Shown piece by piece: positions 26,643-26,778 of a stretch of DNA of 26,778 nucleotides; position 1 is the stretch's first letter, and each line of letters begins with the position of its first letter. The translations under genes and the position numbers were made by a program. The notes below the pieces were generated by a model. It searched no databases and was not told the DNA's origin. It saw only the letters and a program-made list of their open reading frames with translations. Origin of the DNA: an uncultured Opitutales bacterium (lineage in GTDB: Bacteria; Verrucomicrobiota; Verrucomicrobiia; Opitutales; Intestinicryptomonadaceae); contig URAK01000020.1 of NCBI GenBank assembly GCA_900545705.1, forward strand, positions 1-26,778, read 5' to 3'.

Positions 26643-26778
26643 TATGAAATCCCATTTGTCAAAAAAACGCTATTCCACAACCTTTGGGGTTGACCCAAAT
26701 TTTTGGATTTGGCTGGAAAATGCCGTTCTACGTCAAAGATTGTGGAATGGTGGAAAAAAAAGAGGGCAAAGAGAACGA
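26643..26778 (+). other. Open frame running off the window end, over the repeat
   Basis: ATG at 26643 opens a frame to the end of the window (MKSHLSKKRYSTTFGVDP and onward). The YSTTFGVDP part is the 27-bp repeat at 26670. The left copy encodes the same nine residues from an ATG at 3, but there the frame is non-coding because it enters a tRNA. So this may be only a repeat-derived frame, although a truncated gene cannot be excluded. Confidence 0.25.
26670..26696 (+). repeat. 27-bp repeat, right copy, with inverted partner
   Basis: It matches the copy at 29-55 at 26 of 27 bases. In addition ATTCCACAACCTTTG (26672-26686) is inverted at 26734-26748 (CAAAGATTGTGGAAT) with one mismatch, making a 14-of-15-bp stem around a 47-base loop. 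The left copy has no such partner in view. Confidence 0.7.

Noticed and set aside
29..26696. Integron attC site or integrase att site
   Set aside because: The repeat core (GTTGACC) does not fit the GTTRRRY consensus and no integrase is present.

Overview
The window looks like a piece of a Verrucomicrobiota chromosome (Opitutales-like is my best guess; Lentisphaerae or Kiritimatiellota are alternatives). The pointers are a PEP-CTERM sorting signal, three secreted sulfatases of different types, Tat-exported Gfo/Idh/MocA and Dabb proteins, a ThuA-like protein, and a multihaem cytochrome joined to HEAT/TPR repeats. This is typical of a glycan-degrading specialist. There is no phage, transposase, integrase or CRISPR signal.

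Layout. 1-280: tRNA-Ala(CGC) and tRNA-Arg(TCT) on the minus strand with promoter and terminator. 450-1871: rhamnulokinase. 2482-6262: a frameshifted sulfatase and an octahaem cytochrome/HEAT/TPR protein. 6267-7307 (minus): an AraC-type regulator broken by an in-frame TAG, divergent from a plus-strand set (7470-12025) of ThuA-like protein, GH31 pseudogene, Dabb protein and a putative clan GH-A hydrolase. 12623-21063: a tight six-gene operon of fucose/arabinose-type isomerase, PEP-CTERM protein (frameshifted), Tat-exported oxidoreductase, HEAT-like exported protein, FGGY kinase (frameshifted) and sulfatase, ending at a bidirectional terminator shared with a convergent sulfatase (21174-22589). 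22616-26778: an AT-rich tail with a long Sel1-like lipoprotein, a small secreted Sel1-repeat protein, a decayed Sel1 remnant and a repeat also found at the left end of the window.

How the genes fit together: exported sulfatases and glycosidases would strip sulfate and sugars from a sulfated glycan. The released deoxy- or pentose sugar could be isomerised (12623) and phosphorylated (17960 and/or 450). No aldolase, sugar transporter or sulfatase-maturating enzyme is in the window, so the substrate (fucose, rhamnose or xylose type) cannot be fixed from sequence alone.

The most striking property is decay. Six protein genes are interrupted. Four (sulfatase 1, ThuA, PEP-CTERM, FGGY kinase) become whole if one base is restored, in three or four cases within a short homopolymer. 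AraC carries one in-frame TAG. GH31 has a TAG at a probable Trp codon plus an internal deletion that removes its acid/base region. The single-base losses could be sequencing error; the GH31 deletion and the two nonsense codons are harder to explain that way. Genuine gene erosion, perhaps with homopolymer sequencing error on top, is the best reading.
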